Source: Jannaschia pohangensis
GTDB taxonomy: Bacteria; Pseudomonadota; Alphaproteobacteria; Rhodobacterales; Rhodobacteraceae
Assembly (NCBI RefSeq): GCF_900113875.1
Contig: NZ_FORA01000002.1
Coordinates: 726,049 to 790,048, forward strand
Reading direction: 5' to 3'
Length of the DNA stretch: 64,000 bases
The notes under the pieces are model-generated. The model made no database searches. It was not told where the DNA came from and saw only the letters and a program-made list of their open reading frames with translations. The position numbers and the translations under genes were made by a program. This document shows positions 52,500 to 61,226 of the stretch, one piece after another; position 1 is the stretch's first letter, and every line of letters starts with the position of its first letter.

Positions 52500-53277
52500 C
52501 CGGAGGCGACCATTTGGGCGCGTTTCGATCTTACGGACGTCGAGTGGGGTCTGATCCGGCCGCTTCTTCCGAACAAGCCGCGCGGTGTGGCGCGGGTGGA
52601 TGACCGGCGGGTGCTGAACGGGATCTTCTGGGTTCTCTGGACAGGCTCACCCTGGCGCGATCTGCCCGAACGCTACGGCCCCGACACGAAGGTCTACAAT
52701 CGCTTCAATCGGTGTGCAAAGGCCGGGATTTGGGTGCAGGTGTTTGAAACCCTTGTGGAAAAATCCCCCGACAGCATGCAGTTCATCGACAGCTCGATCA
52801 TTCGCGCCCATCAGCAAGCTGCGACTCAAAAAGGGTTTCGGATCAAACCCTTGGCCGTTCTCGTGGCGGACTGAGCACCAAGATTAACGCGATGGTCGAC
52901 CATCGTGGGTTGCCGCTGGCGATCATGCTCTCGCCAGAGCAGGCGTCCGACAAGGCAGCCGTGGCCGAGCTTCTGGCGGCCCATCCCGCGCCGGGTGATG
53001 TGGTCGCCGATCGCGGCGACGACGCTCGCGCGATCCTCGATCTTATCGCTGCGCATGACGGGCGGGGCCATATCCCGACGCAGCGCGACCGCAAGGTGCA
53101 GCGCTCCGTAGATCCGGCGATCTATCACCAGCGCAACCTCGTCGAGCAGTTCTTCAACAAGCTCAAACACTTCCGCAAGATCACCACCCGTTAAGAAAAA
53201 CCCGCATGCAACTCTCTCGCCGCCGTCCTCATCGCATGGCCAAAACTCTGGTTGCGCCATTATGAGTCCGCGTCATG
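52500..53277 (+). mobile_element. IS5-family (IS427-like) element, two-frame transposase, inactivated
   Basis: orfA part: ARFDLTDVEWGLIRPLLPNK, DRRVLNGIFWVLWTGSPWRD, FIDSSIIRAHQQAA (first catalytic Asp), ending at 52874. orfB part: MVDHRGLPLAIMLSPEQASD, GDVVADRGDDARAI (second Asp) and RNLVEQFFNKLKHFRKITTR (Glu). In this group orfB is made by frameshifting. A TAA at 53192-53194 interrupts orfB, after which EKPACNSLAAVLIAWPKLWL-RHYES continues the family C-terminus, so the copy is dead. It abuts the hipA relic. Exact ends are not determined. Confidence 0.82.
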
Positions 53278-53279
53278 GT

Positions 53280-53565
53280 AGCCTTGAACTGAACAGACTG
53301 CCGATGGGTCGCTTTTCGCACTCCTTTTCCGCCGAACGGATATGCCCAGACTTTCCCTGTTGACGTCGTCCTGCACGTTCAGCAACCGGAACGCGCGGTC
53401 CTCCTAAAGCCGATCCGCCATGAAATCCACTGACCAGGTCACATTCGGCCTTTCTGGTAAGTTCAGAGCGTCCGACACCTTCTGCTTCCGGCGCTTTCGC
53501 CCCTTGATCCGCAGGTTCAAGTCCTGGGCGCGGCAAGTGCGGTAGACGCGGTTGCGACTCCAAGG
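53280..53565 (-). mobile_element. IS3-family transposase OrfB relic
   Basis: The minus-strand frame reads SRNRVYRTCRAQDLNLRIKG, RKRRKQKVSDALNLPERPNV, TWSVDFMADRL, a stop, then EDRAFRLLNVQDDVNRESLG. This is the segment around the first catalytic Asp (W-S-x-D-F) of IS3-family integrase domains, truncated at both ends and interrupted by a stop. Confidence 0.75.
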
Positions 53566-53569
53566 GTGC

Positions 53570-54316
53570 CCTTTACTTTGCGCGGATGAAGGCTCTGTCG
53601 GACAAATCGTCTGTTGGCCGGTGTTCCCCTTTCCCCGGGCGGATTTGTCCCGCAGCTTCCGCGACGGGTATGGCCGGCGCTATGTAGCCGTTGAGCACGG
53701 CGATACGGACCCGAAGTTCCGCGACCTGGCTGCCACGCGAGCCATTGATGCGCCATTGGTTCAAGCACAATGGCGAGCGCGTGGGCACCGCGATCCGCGA
53801 TGGCATCATTGCACTTGCGGGTGTCGCAAGCGACGTCGGCGGTCACCGAGCCGATCTCTTCGCCGATCGGAATCTGGCCGAGCAGATCGGGCAGCACTTG
53901 TCGTCACCAATTTGGCTCCCGGTGATCTCTCCTCTCGGCAGACTGGTTTCGCAAATCGCCTGCCGGGCAATGGACGGCCCGAACCTCCAGCGTTTCCTCA
54001 TCAATCCCCAAGTGGATCTTGCGCCAACCTCTCGGGACATTCCGCTGGAATGCCCTGCCGGTCAGTGGACCCGCCGTTTAGGACGACCGTAGTTGCGGGC
54101 GTGCCACTCGCCCTCGACCTTGACGCCCGTGCTGTCCGCTGCCCGGCAGGGTCATGCGAAGCAGGATCCCGGGAGGGGATGAGCAGGTGCAGCGGGCCCT
54201 TCGACCCACGGCAGGGGATATTGACGGCCAGGGTCTTCTGACGGCGTGGCATCCCAGCTACCACGCTGGATTCACAAGATGAGTCCCTTACGGGATTTGT
54301 GCTGCAGAGCCGGTCA
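53570..54316 (-). mobile_element. IS5-family transposase relic with internal deletions
   Basis: Minus-strand fragments in order: terminal-repeat-like GGCTCTGCAGCACAAATCCC near 54296-54315, CRRQKTLAVNIPCRGSKGPL with HLLI, MLPDLLGQIPIGEEIGSVTA with DTRKCNDAIADRGAHA, and QVAELRVRIAVLNGYIAPAI with PVAEAAG. Each is a recognisable IS5-group transposase block. They lie in different frames and are separated by deletions. Confidence 0.75.
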
Positions 54317-54356
54317 AGAACGTCGGCACGTTTTGGACCCCGAAGACTGGGCGCGC

Positions 54357-54689
54357 TCAATCGGAGCGCAGGGTCGGGACGCCGACGACCATCTTGCCGC
54401 CATGGGCCGTGCTGTCCCCGATGCGCATCACGGCTTTCCCGTTGATGCGCACCAGACTGGAGCCCCGGGACAGGCCGTCGGGCCCGGGCAGTCCCGTGCA
54501 CAGACATGTGCCACCTTCCACGGCGACGGGAATTCCGTTGAACCGAACGAGGCTTTGTCCTGCATCCGTAACAGGTCCACCGATGTGAGGTTTCGGTCCG
54601 GGATCTATCTTCGGGCAGACATGGGCATGGCCCAGAAGGGAAACGGGTTTGGGCATCAGTTTCACCGGTGCAGCGGTATTGACCTGCAT
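54357..54689 (-). CDS. PAAR-domain protein (T6SS spike tip)
   Basis: 110 aa: LLGHAHVCPKIDPGPKPHIG-GPV, VRFNGIPVAVEGGTCLCTG, SSLVRINGKAVMRIGDSTAH-GGKMVVGVPTL, the alternating Gly/His pattern of PAAR proteins that cap VgrG. Same direction as the two immunity units to its right, which end 125 bp upstream. Its ATG lies exactly inside the left end of a long direct repeat; the other copy of that repeat has CAC instead of CAT there and no PAAR gene. Confidence 0.88.
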   Translation of the reverse strand: MQVNTAAPVKLMPKPVSLLGHAHVCPKIDPGPKPHIGGPVTDAGQSLVRFNGIPVAVEGGTCLCTGLPGPDGLSRGSSLVRINGKAVMRIGDSTAHGGKMVVGVPTLRSD

Positions 54690-55498
54690 CCCTGAAACGT
54701 CCTCGAATTGAGGTTAGCCTTGAGGTGCCCCTGAATTTGTAGATGCCTTGCGCCCTAGCCTTGAGGCAAGCAGGCCGACGTTCGGAGCGTTCGGAGCGTT
54801 CGGAGCGTTCGGATCACCGGATGATCTCGAGTCGCGGGCCGAGGGTCGGGGCGATGGCCACGGTCTTGTCGAGAATCTCGGCAAACCACGGTTCGGGCTG
54901 CCAGGCGCCGGCGGGGACGTGCCAGCCGCGCAGGACCTCGAAACTGGTGCGCATCAGGGGATGGTCGACCGGAGCCGTCTCCAGCCCTTGCCCCGCGCGC
55001 AGACGCAGGAAGGCATGCGTCGTGATCGGCCAGAGGAAATGCGCCTGCTGGTTGATTTCCTTGCCCTCGAAGGGCGTCGTGCTCATGCCGTCGCGGTCGG
55101 TGCGCAGGGTCTGCATATGCGCGTCGCACAGCTGCGTGGCCCATTCGGCGGCCTTGACCGGGTCCGGCTCCGTCAGGCCGATGCGGGCACAGTCGCGCCA
55201 GAAACGGTCGGGCGGGACATGGAAACTCTCCCAATCGATGGTCTCGCCACGCCGCGCGGCCAGCATCTCCAGCGCGAAGACGCCGAGCTTGGCGGGCGCG
55301 CCGAAATAGCCGCCCGAGTCCGCGGGCTTGGCATAGCGTCCGGTCGCCAGCACGCGCCGCGCGATCTCCTCGGTCGCCCCCGCCAGATCGTCGCGCCCGG
55401 TGGCGACGAGCTGCAGCAGCGTCTCGCCGTAGGTGTCGAGATAGGGGGTGAGGAAGTCGGGGTTCGCGTTGAACTCCACCTCCTCCGCGGACATCATG
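54681..55498. repeat. Long direct repeat, copy A (immunity C-terminal part plus spacer)
   Basis: From GACCTGCAT at 54681 through the spacer and the immunity gene up to its MMSAEEV codons, the sequence is nearly identical to 56085-56884. The main differences are two units of a 9-bp tandem repeat and scattered single bases. Beyond MMSAEEV, toward the gene's 5' end, the copies diverge. Confidence 0.9.
54780..54813. repeat. 9-bp tandem repeat abutting immunity stop codon
   Basis: GTTCGGAGC repeated 3 times plus 7 bases, ending one base before the immunity stop codon (54814-54816 complement). The paralogous position 56184-56199 has one unit plus 7 bases, so the copies differ by exactly 18 bp. Confidence 0.9.
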
Positions 55499-55758
55499 AG
55501 GAACTTGATCCGCTGCGCCAGGTCGAGCGCGGCAGCCCGCGGCTCGCGCGATGCGAGGATCCAGTAGCCGAAGTGGTTCATCGCAGCGTTGTAGATGCTC
55601 TGTGCGATAAGAACCCCACTCAGTGGCGACATGTCGCCGTTTCCGTCCATGAAATACGCGATGTCCTCGATCGCGAGGGTCACGGAAGCCGCGCCCATTA
55701 CCGGCTGGTCATAAAGGGACAGGTCGTCCCGCAGCAGGCCTTCAGGATATTCTGCCAT
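54814..55758 (-). CDS. Immunity protein for the VgrG-linked nuclease family (copy 3)
   Basis: 314 aa: MAEYPEGLLRDDLSLYDQPV ..., HFGYWILASREPRAAALDLA, then a C-terminal half (MMSAEEVEFNANPDFLTPYL ... WESFHVPPDRFWRDCARIGL ... LGPRLEIIR) nearly identical to the copy at 56200. Predicted soluble. Each copy directly follows a nuclease tail, which is the basis for the immunity assignment. Organisation recalls DUF1911-type PoNi immunity proteins, but that identity is not certain. 48 bp separate it from toxin tail copy 3. Confidence 0.78.
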   Translation of the reverse strand: MAEYPEGLLRDDLSLYDQPVMGAASVTLAIEDIAYFMDGNGDMSPLSGVLIAQSIYNAAMNHFGYWILASREPRAAALDLAQRIKFLMMSAEEVEFNANPDFLTPYLDTYGETLLQLVATGRDDLAGATEEIARRVLATGRYAKPADSGGYFGAPAKLGVFALEMLAARRGETIDWESFHVPPDRFWRDCARIGLTEPDPVKAAEWATQLCDAHMQTLRTDRDGMSTTPFEGKEINQQAHFLWPITTHAFLRLRAGQGLETAPVDHPLMRTSFEVLRGWHVPAGAWQPEPWFAEILDKTVAIAPTLGPRLEIIR

Positions 55759-55806
55759 GCGTCCTCACGTAGATATCGTCGTACCATGTATCGAAGGTCA
55801 GGTTCT

Positions 55807-56085
55807 CTACCATCTGGCGGTCACGATCTCGCCGACCGGTTGCCCCTGCATATCAAGCTCGACCTTGGCGTGGACCTTGGTGACGTTACCAGCTCTGGCT
55901 TGGGCTTGGAAATCCAGGACATCTCGCCGATTTGGAATGAGTTCAGCCCATGATCGTCCGCGTGTCTGATTTCGCGCAATAGCGTCGATTGCCTGCTGAA
56001 TGCCTCCAATCGCGTTGTCTGCGGCTTTCACGACGTAATCCGACCTCTGCTGCGCCTCGCTCAGACTCGGGAACGGGACGTCCTG
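55807..56085 (-). pseudogene. Nuclease toxin C-terminal tail (copy 3), lacking the catalytic half
   Basis: The minus-strand frame begins within DVPFPSLSEAQQRSDYV and continues VKAADNAIGGIQQAIDAIAR, NQTRGRSWAELIPNRRDVLD, KVHAKVELDMQGQPVGEIVT-ARW. It aligns with the end of the full nuclease at 62931-63686 but starts at the border of the long direct repeat, so the D...ExK active-site segment is missing. Kept as an orphan tail in front of its immunity gene. Confidence 0.85.
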
Positions 56086-56884
56086 ACCTGCACCCCTGAA
56101 ACGTCCTCGAATTGAGGTTAGCCTTGAGGTGCCCCTGAATTTGTAGATGCCTTGCGCCCTAGCCTTGAGGCAAGCAGGCCGACGTTCGGAGCGTTCGGAT
56201 CACCGGATGATCTCGAGTCGCGGGCCGAGGGTCGGGGCGATGGCCACGGTCTTGTCGAGAATCTCGGCAAACCACGGCTCGGGCTGCCAGGCGCCGACGG
56301 GGACGTGCCAGCCGCGCAGCACCTCGAAACTGGTGCGCATCAGGGGATGGTCGACCGGAGCCGTCTCCAGCCCTTGCCCCGCGCGCAGACGCAGGAAGGC
56401 ATGCGTCGTGATCGGCCAGAGGAAATGCGCCTGCTGGTTGATCTCCTTGCCCTCGAAGGGCGTCGTGCTCATGCCGTCGCGGTCGGTGCGCAGGGTCTGC
56501 ATATGCGCGTCGCACAGCTGCGCGGCCCATTCGGCGGCCTTGACCGGGTCCGGCTCCGTCAGGCCGATGCGGGCACAGTCGCGCCAGAAGCGGTCGGGCG
56601 GGACGTGGAAACTCTCCCAGTCGATGGTCTCGCCACGCCGCGCGGCCAGCATTTCCAGCGCGAAGACGCCGAGCTTGGCGGGCGCGCCGAAATAGCCGCC
56701 TGAGTCAGCCGGCTTGGCATAGCGTCCGGTCGCCAGCACGCGCCGCGCGATCTCCTCGGTCGCCTCCGCCAGATCGTCGCGCCCGGTGGCGACGAGCTGC
56801 AGCAGCGTCTCGCCGTAGGTGTCGAGGTAGGGGGTGAGGAAGTCGGGGTTCGCGTTGAAATCCACCTCCTCCGCGGACATCATG
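56085..56884. repeat. Long direct repeat, copy B
   Basis: Second copy of the 54681-55498 segment. Its left end joins toxin tail copy 3 rather than PAAR; its right end lies in the MMSAEEV codons of the immunity gene. Confidence 0.9.
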
Positions 56885-57144
56885 AGATATTTCAACCGTT
56901 GCGCCGCGTCCAACGCGATTTCGCGCGGATCCCGTTTATTCAGGATCCAATAGCCGAAATGGTTCATCAAGGCAGTGTAAACCGAACCTATACTGATGAA
57001 TGCCTGAAATTCTCCATAATCTCCATTTCCATCCAGGTAATATAGAGCGGTCTCGATATCTTCCTGAGTGAACTTATCTGTCAAGGGATCGAGGTCATAA
57101 AGGGACAGGTCGTCTCTGATTGCATTTTCCGGATAGTTTGCCAT
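56200..57144 (-). CDS. Immunity protein for the VgrG-linked nuclease family (copy 2)
   Basis: 314 aa: MANYPENAIRDDLSLYDLDP, TDKFTQEDIETALYYLDGNG, HFGYWILNKRDPREIALDAA, followed by the conserved C-terminal half. The first 95 residues differ strongly from copies 1 and 3, and the DNA there is more AT-rich (56880-57140), while the rest is nearly identical to copy 3. Lies 43 bp downstream of toxin tail copy 2. Function inferred from position. Confidence 0.8.
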   Translation of the reverse strand: MANYPENAIRDDLSLYDLDPLTDKFTQEDIETALYYLDGNGDYGEFQAFISIGSVYTALMNHFGYWILNKRDPREIALDAAQRLKYLMMSAEEVDFNANPDFLTPYLDTYGETLLQLVATGRDDLAEATEEIARRVLATGRYAKPADSGGYFGAPAKLGVFALEMLAARRGETIDWESFHVPPDRFWRDCARIGLTEPDPVKAAEWAAQLCDAHMQTLRTDRDGMSTTPFEGKEINQQAHFLWPITTHAFLRLRAGQGLETAPVDHPLMRTSFEVLRGWHVPVGAWQPEPWFAEILDKTVAIAPTLGPRLEIIR

Positions 57145-57187
57145 TTTTTCTCCGACATGAAGATTTCGGGGTGGGAGCGGTCTGCAG

Positions 57188-57549
57188 TTACCAGTCGACG
57201 GTCACGATCTCGCCGACCGGTTGCCCCATTCGATCAAGCTCGACCTTAGCATGGATTTTGGTGACCTGGCGCAATTGCGCAGCCCTCATGAATTCTTTTA
57301 TTTCCATCTTCTGATCGATAAGCCCTTCCCATGATCTTCCCCGGTTCATGCCAGCGTCCTTGGCCCGCTCGGCTTGCCTTATTCCGGCGAAGGCACCTTC
57401 GGCTGCTCTCTGAACATAGTCCGACCTCTGCTGCGCCTCGCTCAGACTCAGGAACGGAACGTCCGGGCCCATTTTCGATTTCACCTCGAAGGCCACCCAT
57501 CTGGGAGTCGGCGGGCGCGGAGCGGTGATCTTGGCAACAAGGTCCAGGG
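57188..57549 (-). pseudogene. Nuclease toxin C-terminal part (copy 2), truncated by IS6 element
   Basis: Retains LDLVAKITAPRPPTPRWVAF, EVKSKMGPDVPFLSLSEAQQ, RSDYVQRAAEGAFAGIRQAE and the tail NRGRSWEGLIDQKMEIKEFM ... GQPVGEIVTVDW. The catalytic D...E-V-K segment is present, but the N-terminal about 130 residues found in the full gene (62931) are cut off at the IS6 left end. A spurious start inside the IS gives the 143-aa frame to 57619. Confidence 0.87.
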
Positions 57550-58368
57550 GTTCTGTCGCAAACTTCGGTTCTTGACCGACTTGTGCTGAATGATTGACGG
57601 TCCCAAGGGGCTGGTGCATTTCGGAGGACCTTTGATGATCTCGTTCAAGGGCGCTCAGTTTCCAAAGGAGGTCATCCTTTTCGCGGTCTTCTTTTACGTC
57701 CGCTACACAGTATCATACCGGGATCTCGAAGAAATCCTCGCTGAGCGTGGTGTCGAGGTTGATCATGCGACGCTCAATCGCTGGGTCGCCAAGTACTCCC
57801 CTCTGATCGCCGCCAATGCGCGTCGCAGAAAGGCGTCGACAGATCGTTCCTGGCGGATGGACGAGACTTACATCCGGGTAAAGCGCGAGTGGGTTTACCT
57901 CTACCGGGCCGTCGATAAGTTCGGGAAGACCCTGGACTTCATGCTGTCGAAACGGCGCAACAAACCGGCCGCGACCAGATTCTTTGCGCGGGCGCTGGAG
58001 ATGAACGGTCTGCCCCGCAAGATCGTCATCGACCGCAGCGGGGCCAACACTGCCGGGATCACCGCCATCAACCGAATGCTTAAGTCCTTCGGCTGCCCGA
58101 TCCCAATTGAGATGATTCGGATCAAGTACCTCAACAACATGGTCGAGCAGGATCACCGTACGATCAAGAAACGAATTCGGCCGATCCTGGGGTTCAAGTC
58201 TTTCTCATCCGCCTCCGCTACACTCGAGGGGATCGAAGTCGCGGACATGATCCGCAAAGGCCAGTTGATGGCGGGACTCTGCCCGTTTGCCCAGTTCGCT
58301 GCCTTGGCAGCCTAACGGAAGAAAACTAAAGATCTTTTCTGACCAACGCCGAAGTTTGCGACAAAACC
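57549..58368 (+). mobile_element. Complete IS6-family insertion sequence
   Basis: 820-bp element bounded by 20-bp inverted repeats: GGTTCTGTCGCAAACTTCGG at 57549-57568 and CCGAAGTTTGCGACAAAACC at 58349-58368 (19/20 complementary). It contains one intact transposase. The flanks (GGTCCAGG left, TTTTCGCA right) show no target-site duplication, as expected after IS6-mediated cointegrate resolution or adjacent deletion. Confidence 0.93.
57635..58315 (+). CDS. IS6-family transposase
   Basis: 226 aa from the ATG at 57635 with CGGAGGA upstream. FPKEVILFAVFFYVRYTVSY, RDLEEILAERGVEVDHATLN-RWV, then the DDE set: WRMDETYIRVKREWVYLYRA (D), KIVIDRSGANTAGI (D) and NNMVEQDHRTIKKRIRPILG (E). Intact and likely active. 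Confidence 0.95.
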   Translation: MISFKGAQFPKEVILFAVFFYVRYTVSYRDLEEILAERGVEVDHATLNRWVAKYSPLIAANARRRKASTDRSWRMDETYIRVKREWVYLYRAVDKFGKTLDFMLSKRRNKPAATRFFARALEMNGLPRKIVIDRSGANTAGITAINRMLKSFGCPIPIEMIRIKYLNNMVEQDHRTIKKRIRPILGFKSFSSASATLEGIEVADMIRKGQLMAGLCPFAQFAALAA

Positions 58369-58564
58369 TTTTCGCATCTGGCTCTTTGGCGGGACCTGTC
58401 CCGCACACAAGTACAGGGGGCACAGACCGAAAGCGATGCTCGGCGACTCCGTTATTACCCGTTCGCAGGGCGACCCTGCGCCTTTCTGGATCTGACCAAC
58501 TTGACCTTTCAACTTTCTGCATGTGTGATGATCCCATTGAATATGCTTTTTATGGATTTAGAGG

Positions 58565-60622
58565 ATGAACGCCTTTTCTCAGGCATCCCGTCGTGGTCGG
58601 CTGACGACGGTGCTAGGCACCGATGCGCTTGTGCTGCTGCGGATGGACGGCGAAGAGACACTTTCCGGGGATTTCGAGTGGCGGGTCGAAGCACTGTCGG
58701 AAGAGGTCGGACTGGACCTCGAGGCGCTTCTGGGGACCCATGCCACGGTCGCGATCGACATGGCCGGCGGCACGCGGCATTTCGATGGCATCGTCTGCGA
58801 GGCGGCGCATGGGGGCGCTACCGAGAACGGATCTCGCTATGACGTCGTCCTGCGGCCCTGGTTGCATGTGGCGGGCCTGCGCCGGAACCAACGGATTTTT
58901 CACGACCGCACGGTGATCCAGATCGTCGAAGAGGTTCTGGGCGACTACGCCGATCTGGGCGATCCGCATCTGGAGGTCGCCGTTACGGGCGACTACCCGC
59001 AGCTGGAATACACCGTGCAATATGGCGAGAGCGACGCCGACTTCGTGCGCCGACAGCTGGAGCGGTTCGGCATCACCTGGGCCTGGCGCTTCGGCCCCGG
59101 AAACCACACCATGATGCTGGTCGACGATGTCACCACTCTGCCCCACGTGCCCGGCGGCGACCGCCCCTACCGCTCCATCGACGGGCATCACATGTCCGAC
59201 GAGGAGCATTTTCGCAGTTGGTCGGGAGCGCGTCGCATCACCACCGGCGCGGTGCGACTGACGGAGTTCAACTTCAAGACCCCCCATGCCGCGCAGGAAG
59301 TCGACCGGATAGGCGACGCCGCCCATCCGAAGGGCGCCGTGGAAAGCTTCGATTGGCCGGGGGATTACCTCGATCAGGGCGAGGGACGCGGCGTGGTGCG
59401 GCGACGCACGGCCGCCGAGCGCGGGCAGGCTCCGCGCCACCGGGCCAAGGGGGACGTGGCGGGCCTTGCGGCGGGTACCTGCGTGACGGTCTCGGGCGAT
59501 GACATTCCGGGTGTCACGGGGCGCTGCTTTGTGTGTCTGTCGGCGCGCCATACGTTCCGCGCGCAGGCTTACGGCACGGGCGACGCGCAGGGCGACGAGA
59601 GGGCCTATGACGGGTCCTATGTCCTGATGCCCGACGATGCGCCGCTGACCCCCGAACGCCGCACCCCGGCCCCCCGGATCGCCGGGCCCGAGACGGCAGT
59701 GGTCGTGGGCGAGGGCGAGATCGACTGCGACGAGCACGGCCGGATCCTGGTGCGGTTCCACTGGGACCTGGCGGGCGCGCACTCCATGCGCTGCCGCGTC
59801 AGCCAGAACTGGGCGAGCAAGGGCTGGGGCGGCATGGTCATCCCCCGCATCGGCATGGAAGTCATCGTCGAACACCTCCGCGGCGACCCCGACAAACCCA
59901 TCGTGACGGGGTGCGTGTATAACGGGGCGAATAGGCCGCCCTATGAACTGCCCAAGCACAAGACGAAATCGACCTTCAGGTCCGATACGCATCAGGGCGA
60001 CGGCTTCAACGAGTTTACCTTCGAAGACGAGAAGGACAAGGAGGAGATATACCTCCATGCGGAACGAAACCATCGCACCGAAATCGGAAACGACGAGAGT
60101 CACCACATCGGTCATAACCGCAGCAAGGTTGTGGGAAACGACCAGAAGGAGCGGGTCGGACGAAACAAGCAAACGGATGTTGGACAGGACCATGTCGAGA
60201 CGATCGGCCGCGACGAGAAAAGGACCATTCGGCGCAATTCCGAACGCCAGGTAGACAAGGACAGCTTTGACTATGTGAACAACCATCGGATCGAGGCGAC
60301 CTTTGCCAATCACCAGGAGGAAGTCGGTGCGCACCACTACATGAAAGTCGAGGGCAACTCGGAGGTCGTCGTCGGCCAGAAACTGTTCCAGCGTTCTCAA
60401 ATTCAGGTGTTGCATGCAAAAGACAAGTTTATCATCGGCGGTCCCGGCGGCACGATCGAGATCAATGCAACCGGCGTCATCATCCGCGCCCCCCTGATCC
60501 AGCTCAAAGGGTCTGTTCAGATGAGTTCCGGTGCTCCAGACCAGATCAGGAGTCTCGAGAGCGCGGTCAATGAAGGCCTTGATCTGGCGGAAGTCTGCAT
60601 TCGGAAACTCAAGGATGAATAG
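58565..60622 (+). CDS. vgrG: VgrG T6SS spike protein
   Basis: 685 aa; ATG preceded by AGAGG. gp27/gp44-like N-terminus (VLLRMDGEETLSGDFEWRVE; FHDRTVIQIVEEVLGDYADL; YTVQYGESDADFVRRQLERF GI), gp5-like OB fold (EIDCDEHGRILVRFHWDLAG; RVSQNWASKGWGGMVIPRIG; GDPDKPIVTGCVYNGANRPP) and a beta-helix with V-G repeats (HNRSKVVGNDQKERVGRNKQ). No extra effector domain. A TTGACC box at 58501 with a possible -10 at TGTGAT suggests its own promoter. 58369-58564 otherwise shows nothing. Drives the five-gene effector operon. Confidence 0.96.
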   Translation: MNAFSQASRRGRLTTVLGTDALVLLRMDGEETLSGDFEWRVEALSEEVGLDLEALLGTHATVAIDMAGGTRHFDGIVCEAAHGGATENGSRYDVVLRPWLHVAGLRRNQRIFHDRTVIQIVEEVLGDYADLGDPHLEVAVTGDYPQLEYTVQYGESDADFVRRQLERFGITWAWRFGPGNHTMMLVDDVTTLPHVPGGDRPYRSIDGHHMSDEEHFRSWSGARRITTGAVRLTEFNFKTPHAAQEVDRIGDAAHPKGAVESFDWPGDYLDQGEGRGVVRRRTAAERGQAPRHRAKGDVAGLAAGTCVTVSGDDIPGVTGRCFVCLSARHTFRAQAYGTGDAQGDERAYDGSYVLMPDDAPLTPERRTPAPRIAGPETAVVVGEGEIDCDEHGRILVRFHWDLAGAHSMRCRVSQNWASKGWGGMVIPRIGMEVIVEHLRGDPDKPIVTGCVYNGANRPPYELPKHKTKSTFRSDTHQGDGFNEFTFEDEKDKEEIYLHAERNHRTEIGNDESHHIGHNRSKVVGNDQKERVGRNKQTDVGQDHVETIGRDEKRTIRRNSERQVDKDSFDYVNNHRIEATFANHQEEVGAHHYMKVEGNSEVVVGQKLFQRSQIQVLHAKDKFIIGGPGGTIEINATGVIIRAPLIQLKGSVQMSSGAPDQIRSLESAVNEGLDLAEVCIRKLKDE

Positions 60623-61226
60623 TGCCGGATCGCCTTCTTACGTCGGCGCCCGGGCAAGGCTGACAAGTCCGGCGACGCGGGTGCCGATCACGGGTGATCG
60701 AAAGGTGGCGCTCAGGCCATTGCTTTTCGGTCCACTGCCTGACGCGAAGGCCGGTCGGACCGCCTTGCGCGGACCATCGACAGAGACCCAGCTCCATACA
60801 TACATTCTTGTCGAAGCCGCCCGCCGCCCGGATATCGAAGTCGTTCTTGAGGGGTTCGGAGTCGATTACGTGCCGCTGTATCAGGGAAAGGCCGCAGAGG
60901 AGTTCGCCCGGCACGGGCCCTATCTGGCGCTCATACCTGAAGACAATCGCGCAATGACGTGGCTGATCGATGAGGGCTGGACAAGCGGTTGGGGTGTCTG
61001 GCTTCGCAGCGAACTGGACCTGTCGCGTTTGCGCACTCACTTCCGGAAATTCACGCAACTCTATGATCCGGAATCCGAAACCTGGTTCATCTTCCGCTTT
61101 TATGCGCCAGAGACTCTGCGCCGTGTCATACCGGCACTGCCCCCGGCTGATTTCACCGCGTTCACCCAGAATATCGCCGCGTTCGTTGTTCCGAGCGGAT
61201 CCGGCACGGAGGCCGTGTTGGTCTGA
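60615..61226 (+). CDS. DUF4123 T6SS effector adaptor
   Basis: 203 aa from the ATG at 60615, which overlaps the vgrG stop (ATGAATAG). LHTYILVEAARRPDIEVVLE, GPYLALIPEDNRAMTWLIDE, GWGVWLRSELDLSRLRTHFR and KFTQLYDPESETWFIFRFYA are the DUF4123 blocks. Shorter than the adaptor at 30101, lacking its C-terminal extension. It should load the membrane effector or the nuclease on this VgrG. Confidence 0.9.
   Translation: MNSAGSPSYVGARARLTSPATRVPITGDRKVALRPLLFGPLPDAKAGRTALRGPSTETQLHTYILVEAARRPDIEVVLEGFGVDYVPLYQGKAAEEFARHGPYLALIPEDNRAMTWLIDEGWTSGWGVWLRSELDLSRLRTHFRKFTQLYDPESETWFIFRFYAPETLRRVIPALPPADFTAFTQNIAAFVVPSGSGTEAVLV

Noticed and set aside
54681..56884. Duplicated immunity region as an assembly artefact
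   Set aside because: The copies differ in a tandem-repeat count, in scattered bases and completely in their 5' thirds, so a duplicated contig piece is unlikely.
57188..57619. Complete 143-aa nuclease starting inside the IS6 element
   Set aside because: The first 24 codons are IS6 end sequence; the real coding start is missing.
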